Shown piece after piece: positions 6,422 to 9,862 of a stretch of DNA of 9,862 nucleotides. Below the pieces are notes generated by a model. The model was not told the DNA's origin, made no database searches, and saw nothing but the letters and a program-made list of their open reading frames with translations. A program made the position numbers and the translations under genes. Numbering within the stretch: the first letter of the stretch is position 1; the number at the start of each line of letters is the position of its first letter. The stretch lies in the NCBI GenBank assembly GCA_002453165.1, contig DKGH01000229.1:1-9862 (forward strand), written 5' to 3'. This DNA comes from Verrucomicrobia bacterium UBA6775 (GTDB lineage: Bacteria > Verrucomicrobiota > Verrucomicrobiia > Limisphaerales > UBA1096).

Positions 6422-7855
6422 TTACTTCCCCGTGTTTTTTTGGCGGTAGCGGATGTAGTCGCGGGGGACGCCGAGGAGGCGGGCGGCGGCGGAGACGTTG
6501 CCTCCTGATTGGTCGATGGCGCGTTGGATGATTTCGTTGATGGTGCCCTCGAGTGAAAAACCCTCCGGCGGAAATTCAAATCCGGCTTTGAGCAACCCGT
6601 CAGTCGATCCGTCTGAGGTGACCGGTTCGCTGCCATCCGGCAGGGCGGCGAATTCCCATTCGTCCCCGTCCTCGAACACGATCGTTCGCTCCAGTTCGTG
6701 GCTGAGTTCGCGGACGTTTCCGTGCCACGCATGGCCCAGCAGCCGCGCCCGACCGGCGACACTGATCGGCTTCGGCGCAACGCGGTGACGTTGGCAGAGC
6801 TGTGTCAGCAGGTGATCGGCGAGTTTCAGGATGTCGTTTCCGCGATCGCGCAGCGGAGGGATGACGAGTCGGAACAAACTGAGCCGGTGATGGAGGTCGT
6901 TGCGAAATTCACCCGCCTCTACCGCTTGGCCAAGGTCGCGGTTGCTGGCGGCGATGATGCGGACGTCGACGTCGATCTCCCGGTTGCCGCCCAGTAGCCG
7001 GATGCGCCGGTCCTCGATCGCCTTGAGCACCTTGGCCTGCAGGCCAAGCGATAGGCTGGACAGTTCGTCGAGGAACAGCGTGCCGCCCTTGGCCGCCTCG
7101 AACAGGCCCATGCGCGCCGATTTGGCATCGGTGAATGCACCGCGCTCGTGGCCAAACAGTTCCGACTCGGCGAGACTCTCCGGCAGTGCGGGGCAGTTGA
7201 CCTCGACCAGCGGACCGGCGGCGCGAGGGCCGTGGTGGTGCAGCCAGCGGGCAATGCTGGTTTTGCCGGTGCCGGTTTCGCCCTCGATCAACACCGGGGA
7301 AAGGTCCGTGCCGAGCCGCTCGTCCGCGGCGATGATTTTGTCGAGTTGCTGACGAAAACCGAACAGCGCGTCGCCGAAAAAAATCTGTTCGCCGGTCGCG
7401 GCGGGGTTGCGGCGTTCATGCTCGGCGAGGCGGGCGGACTGGCGGCTGGCCTTGGCGCGCTGGAGGATCATTGGCAGCACGCTGGGGTCGACCGGTTTTT
7501 GCAGGTAATCCTGTGCGCCGTTGCGGATGGCCTCGACCGCGCCCTGCACGCCGCCCTCGGCGGTGCAGACGACCACGGCTGTGTTGGGGGAAAAGACCCC
7601 ATCGCTGAGCAGGTCAGTGCCCAGCCCGTCGGGCAGGTTGACGTCGAGCAGCGCGAAGTCGAACGGTAGGGAGGCGATCATCCGGCGCGCCTCGTCGACG
7701 GTGCCAACGGCGGTCACGTCCGCCTCGTGTTGCTCGAGCACGGCCGCCACCTGTTTTCTCAGCAGCAGTTCGTCCTCCAGCACCAGCACGCTTGCGCCTC
7801 TCAGGGCTGTCTCCGTCACGCCCCCAATGTCGGTGAGCTTGGCCAAGGCGACCAT
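6422..7855 (-). CDS. NtrC-family sigma-54-dependent response regulator
   Basis: This encodes 477 residues in three domains. The receiver (about 22-135) has the acidic pair Glu27/Asp28, phospho-acceptor Asp71 in LLDVNLPDG, Thr98 and Lys120 in YLQKPVD. The AAA+ domain (about 158-390) has Walker A GETGTGKT (192-199), a GAFTGA-loop variant GAFTDA (239-244), Walker B GGTLFLDE (257-264), PLRDRGNDI and WHGNVREL. A C-terminal Fis-type helix-turn-helix (about 436-475) has NEIIQRAIDQSGGNVSAAARLLGVPRDYIRYR. When phosphorylated, such proteins drive open-complex formation by sigma-54 RNA polymerase. No partner histidine kinase is in the window. The gene is divergent from the TAXI protein gene, with 81 bases between the starts, which hints at a shared regulatory role. 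ATG at 7855 is the chosen start; the first 20 residues precede the receiver fold and include a palindrome-encoded Leu-Ala-Lys. Confidence 0.93.
   Translation of the reverse strand: MVALAKLTDIGGVTETALRGASVLVLEDELLLRKQVAAVLEQHEADVTAVGTVDEARRMIASLPFDFALLDVNLPDGLGTDLLSDGVFSPNTAVVVCTAEGGVQGAVEAIRNGAQDYLQKPVDPSVLPMILQRAKASRQSARLAEHERRNPAATGEQIFFGDALFGFRQQLDKIIAADERLGTDLSPVLIEGETGTGKTSIARWLHHHGPRAAGPLVEVNCPALPESLAESELFGHERGAFTDAKSARMGLFEAAKGGTLFLDELSSLSLGLQAKVLKAIEDRRIRLLGGNREIDVDVRIIAASNRDLGQAVEAGEFRNDLHHRLSLFRLVIPPLRDRGNDILKLADHLLTQLCQRHRVAPKPISVAGRARLLGHAWHGNVRELSHELERTIVFEDGDEWEFAALPDGSEPVTSDGSTDGLLKAGFEFPPEGFSLEGTINEIIQRAIDQSGGNVSAAARLLGVPRDYIRYRQKNTGK
6925..6934. repeat. Palindrome CTTGGCCAAG, exact copy 10
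   Basis: Inside the AAA+ domain of the minus-strand response regulator, read as Leu-Gly-Gln (308-310). Confidence 0.85.
7031..7048. repeat. 18-bp perfect palindrome built from two spread half-sites
   Basis: CTTGGCCTGCAGGCCAAG reads the same on both strands. It is the CTTGGCC half-site and its complement GGCCAAG separated by TGCA, inside the response regulator gene. Confidence 0.7.
7838..7847. repeat. Palindrome CTTGGCCAAG, exact copy 11
   Basis: Codons 4-6 (Leu-Ala-Lys) of the response regulator, 8 bases inside its start codon. Confidence 0.85.
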
Positions 7856-7936
7856 AAAAAAATATCGCCTTGCCAGGCGCCGATCCTTGTCTCCCGCTTA
7901 GCCAAGCGATAGGCTGCCTCCCTATATTTCAAAGCG
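7856..7936. promoter_or_regulatory. Divergent promoter region between response regulator and TAXI gene
   Basis: This is the only stretch in the window between two complete divergent genes. It contains CGCTTAGCCAAGCG (7895-7908), a near copy of the window-wide palindrome. A TATATT at 7923-7928 could be a -10 element for the TAXI gene but lies only 8 bases from its ATG, implying a very short leader. I found no convincing sigma-54 GG-N10-GC promoter on either strand. Confidence 0.4.
7895..7908. repeat. Palindrome near copy CGCTTAGCCAAGCG (intergenic)
   Basis: One mismatch in 14, in the divergent promoter region, 59 bp from exact copy 11. Confidence 0.72.
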
Positions 7937-9343
7937 ATGAATCGTAAATGGATCACTGTCTGCCTGCTGGGATTGTTGATTTGCATACCGCTATCCCAGC
8001 TCGTGATTGGTATGGTGGGGATGAACCGGACGATTATCATCGCGGGAGGGCCGGAGCAGGGCCTCTATCGGCCGCTGGCATTGAGCCTGCAAAAGGCGCT
8101 GACCCGGCTTGGCCGAAAGTCGGAGGTGCGGACGACGGAGGGGACGCTGGAAAACCTGAAGCTGGTGGCCGAGGGGAAGGCGGATTTTGCGTTGTTCCAG
8201 CCGGGCGCCTACGAGGGGTTGAAACGATTCGAACCGGAGCTGTTGCAGGGTGAATCGAGGAAGATCGATGCGGCCGGACTCGAGCAGGTGGCGTTTGTGG
8301 CCAACCTGTATTCACAGCCGCTGCACATTGCGGTCCGGGAGGGGAGCGGCATCGAATCGCTGATGGATTTTAAGGGGAAGCGTGTTAATCTTGGGGTGAA
8401 ACTCTCTGGTGATTACCCGATGGCCCGGATGTTGATGGAGACCCTCGAGATCGGTGTGGGCGAGCTTCACACGAACTTAACCTACACAGGACTGGTCGAG
8501 GCGTTTGAGAGGGGGGAACTGGATGCGGCGGTCATCACGGTAGGGATGCAGGCAAATGTGTTTCGTGCGTTGGCCAAGTCCGGGAAGATTCGATTTTTAA
8601 GTATTCCGAATCATGAGGCGTTGGCGGCGATGGAGCTTCATTTAACGCCGTTTTCCGTGCCGCGAGGTGTCTATCAATTTGAGGGCAACCCCGTTCCCCG
8701 CGACACCATCCAAACCGTGGCCACCGGGGCGCACCTGATCACGAGCAGCGAACTTGAGGGTGGACTGGTCGAGCGGGTGACGGAGGAGGTGCTGAGTTCA
8801 ACGTTTCAGCGGGAAAACAAGTTGCAGGAACTGTTCGAGCAGGGGAAATCGTTCGCCAACTCGAAGCCGTTCTTCCCGGTGCACGAGGGGGCGAGATGGG
8901 TGTACGAGCCGGAGTCGAGGACGTTGCTTGATCCTGATATCGTTGAAATGTGGGAGAACATGCGGTCGTTCATTGTCTCGTTTTTGGCTGCCGGTTTTTT
9001 CGGGTATCAATGGTTTCGAAAACGGCAGGAACGCCTGAAGGATAACAAAATCGACGAGTATGTCCGTCGAGTGATCGACATCGAACGGCAACAAATGAAT
9101 CTGGATGCAGGTGGCGGGATCGAAGATTTGGACAAACTGCAGGTGTTGCAGGATCAACTCACCGAGTTGAGGCAGGAATGTTTCAAGGATTTCTCAGGTC
9201 ACAACATTCAGGACGAACCGGGTACGGACTGTTTCCTCGAGTTGTGTGCCTCGTTGAGCGAGAAACTGAATTCCAAGATGACTCGTCTCCGTCTCGGCGG
9301 GGACATTCAACGGCTCGCCAAGGCGATTGAGGGCGAAAAATAG
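7937..9343 (+). CDS. Membrane-anchored TAXI-family solute-binding protein with cytoplasmic tail
   Basis: This encodes 468 residues. Residues about 5-27 are a hydrophobic N-terminal segment acting as signal anchor or uncleaved signal. Residues about 32-325 form a TAXI (TRAP-associated extracytoplasmic immunogenic) periplasmic binding domain: IIIAGGPEQGLYRPLALSLQ, VRTTEGTLENLKLVAEGKADFALFQPGA, LMDFKGKRVNLG, ELDAAVITVG, TIQTVATGAHLITS and FFPVHEGARWVYEP. A second membrane segment spans about 343-360 (SFIVSFLAAGFFGYQWF), followed by RKRQERLK, which fits an inside-positive orientation. The last 105 or so residues are predicted coiled coil (DKLQVLQDQLTELRQE) in the cytoplasm. TAXI proteins normally deliver solutes to TRAP transporter permeases, but none is encoded here. 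The tail and the divergent response regulator make a sensory role possible; this is inference. The start ATG lacks a ribosome binding site. Confidence 0.85.
   Translation: MNRKWITVCLLGLLICIPLSQLVIGMVGMNRTIIIAGGPEQGLYRPLALSLQKALTRLGRKSEVRTTEGTLENLKLVAEGKADFALFQPGAYEGLKRFEPELLQGESRKIDAAGLEQVAFVANLYSQPLHIAVREGSGIESLMDFKGKRVNLGVKLSGDYPMARMLMETLEIGVGELHTNLTYTGLVEAFERGELDAAVITVGMQANVFRALAKSGKIRFLSIPNHEALAAMELHLTPFSVPRGVYQFEGNPVPRDTIQTVATGAHLITSSELEGGLVERVTEEVLSSTFQRENKLQELFEQGKSFANSKPFFPVHEGARWVYEPESRTLLDPDIVEMWENMRSFIVSFLAAGFFGYQWFRKRQERLKDNKIDEYVRRVIDIERQQMNLDAGGGIEDLDKLQVLQDQLTELRQECFKDFSGHNIQDEPGTDCFLELCASLSEKLNSKMTRLRLGGDIQRLAKAIEGEK
8569..8578. repeat. Palindrome near copy GTTGGCCAAG
   Basis: One mismatch in 10; encodes Leu-Ala-Lys (212-214) of the TAXI protein. 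Confidence 0.65.
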
Positions 9344-9351
9344 TCCGCCGG

Positions 9352-9862
9352 TTATTCCTTATCCTCGCGCCGTTCCCGGTGGGTGGCCTCAAGTTCCTCA
9401 AGCTGTTTGTTGAGTTCGTTGAGATGCGCCTTCACCTCGGCGGCGCGGTCTTCCAGTCGGTGGCGCTTGGCCTTGGCCTCTTCGCCATCGCCCTCAACCC
9501 GCTTCAAGGCAACGATCAACTCCTCGAGATGTGCGCGTGCCTCCCGGCGCTCGGCCTGCAAATGCTCGAAGTGCTGGCGTAACTCCTCCCGTTCGCCGCG
9601 GCCTCCGCGACGACGGTGTTCCTGCTTGGCGAGATGCTCCATGAGTTCCTCCGCCCTGTGTTGCAGTTGTTCCGCGCGGTCAAGCTTCCCGGCTTCGCGC
9701 AGGTCTTCAATTTCCTGACGCAGGTGGTGGATTTCTTCCTCGAGTGCCTCTGCCTCTGAATGCGCTTCCTCCTCTTCGTGGCCTTCATCTTCGCCGTGAA
9801 CTTCGGCGAGTCGATGACTCAGTTCATGTATCTTATCCCGTGTTTGGTGTCGTTTTTCCTCC
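9352..9862 (-). CDS. Charged coiled-coil protein, 3' part (cut by window edge)
   Basis: The minus-strand frame is open from the right edge (first full codon at 9861) to TAA at 9352-9354, giving 169 visible residues. An internal Met at 9642 is not the likely start, because the same coiled-coil composition continues upstream without a stop. The sequence is dominated by Glu, Arg, Lys, Leu, Ala and His with heptad-like hydrophobic spacing, for example EEEIHHLRQEIEDLREAG and ELNKQLEELEATHRE. A His/Glu patch occurs at residues 22-34 (HGEDEGHEEEEAH). It has no recognisable enzyme motif, and any signal peptide would lie beyond the window. It could be a coiled-coil structural or metal-binding protein; I do not recognise the family. 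It converges on the TAXI gene with 8 bases between stops. Low-complexity composition lowers certainty of function but not of coding. Confidence 0.7.
   Translation of the reverse strand, partial: EEKRHQTRDKIHELSHRLAEVHGEDEGHEEEEAHSEAEALEEEIHHLRQEIEDLREAGKLDRAEQLQHRAEELMEHLAKQEHRRRGGRGEREELRQHFEHLQAERREARAHLEELIVALKRVEGDGEEAKAKRHRLEDRAAEVKAHLNELNKQLEELEATHRERREDKE

Noticed and set aside
7856..7936. Sigma-54 promoter in the divergent region
   Set aside because: TGGCA occurs on the minus strand, but no GC follows at the required spacing; neither strand gives GG-N10-GC in a sensible position.
9352..9642. 96-residue version of the right-edge coiled-coil protein starting at an internal Met
   Set aside because: The frame stays open to the window edge with the same coiled-coil composition, so the true start is probably outside the window.
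1..9862. tRNA, rRNA, CRISPR array or insertion sequence
   Set aside because: Nearly the whole window is accounted for by coding sequence. I saw no transposase, no terminal inverted repeats with target duplication, no regularly spaced direct repeats and no tRNA-like arms.

Overview
This window is a GC-rich, gene-dense bacterial chromosome segment. The gene mix is a one-domain ThuA-like secreted protein, a CxPxR sulfatase carrying HEAT repeats, and a membrane-anchored TAXI protein, with almost no Shine-Dalgarno sequences. This points to the PVC group, most likely Verrucomicrobiota. That placement is inferred from gene style, because there is no rRNA or other phylogenetic marker in the window.

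Layout. At the left edge is the 5' part of nrdR (minus strand, 1-270), a repressor of ribonucleotide reductase genes. Just upstream of it are two sites matching the NrdR box, 31 bp apart, which suggests autoregulation. A first plus-strand run (449-2728) encodes a secreted ThuA-rhodanese fusion, a small TPR protein and PdxH (pyridoxamine phosphate oxidase), with 3-base gaps between them. It ends in a palindrome followed by a T-run that may be a terminator. A second plus-strand run (2802-6410) encodes a secreted sulfatase with C-terminal HEAT repeats, then RibD and riboflavin synthase RibE, with 6-base gaps. RibD and RibE make riboflavin, the precursor of the FMN that PdxH uses. A convergent minus-strand gene (6422-7855) encodes an NtrC-type response regulator. 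It is divergent from a TAXI-type solute-binding protein (7937-9343) that has a second membrane segment and a cytoplasmic coiled-coil tail. The right edge holds the 3' part of a highly charged coiled-coil protein (minus strand, 9352 to edge).

The most striking signal is not a gene. The palindrome CTTGGCCAAG, often extended to CGCTTGGCCAAGCG, occurs 11 times exactly and at least 5 more times with one mismatch. Chance expectation is about 0.01 copies, assuming about 60% GC. Most copies lie inside genes and encode only Leu-Ala-Lys or Leu-Gly-Gln. One is at a putative terminator, one touches a start codon, and one sits in the only divergent promoter region between complete genes. Three copies in ribD are spaced exactly 42 bp apart. 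The pattern resembles a highly iterated palindrome such as cyanobacterial HIP1, with a different sequence. Its role is unknown.
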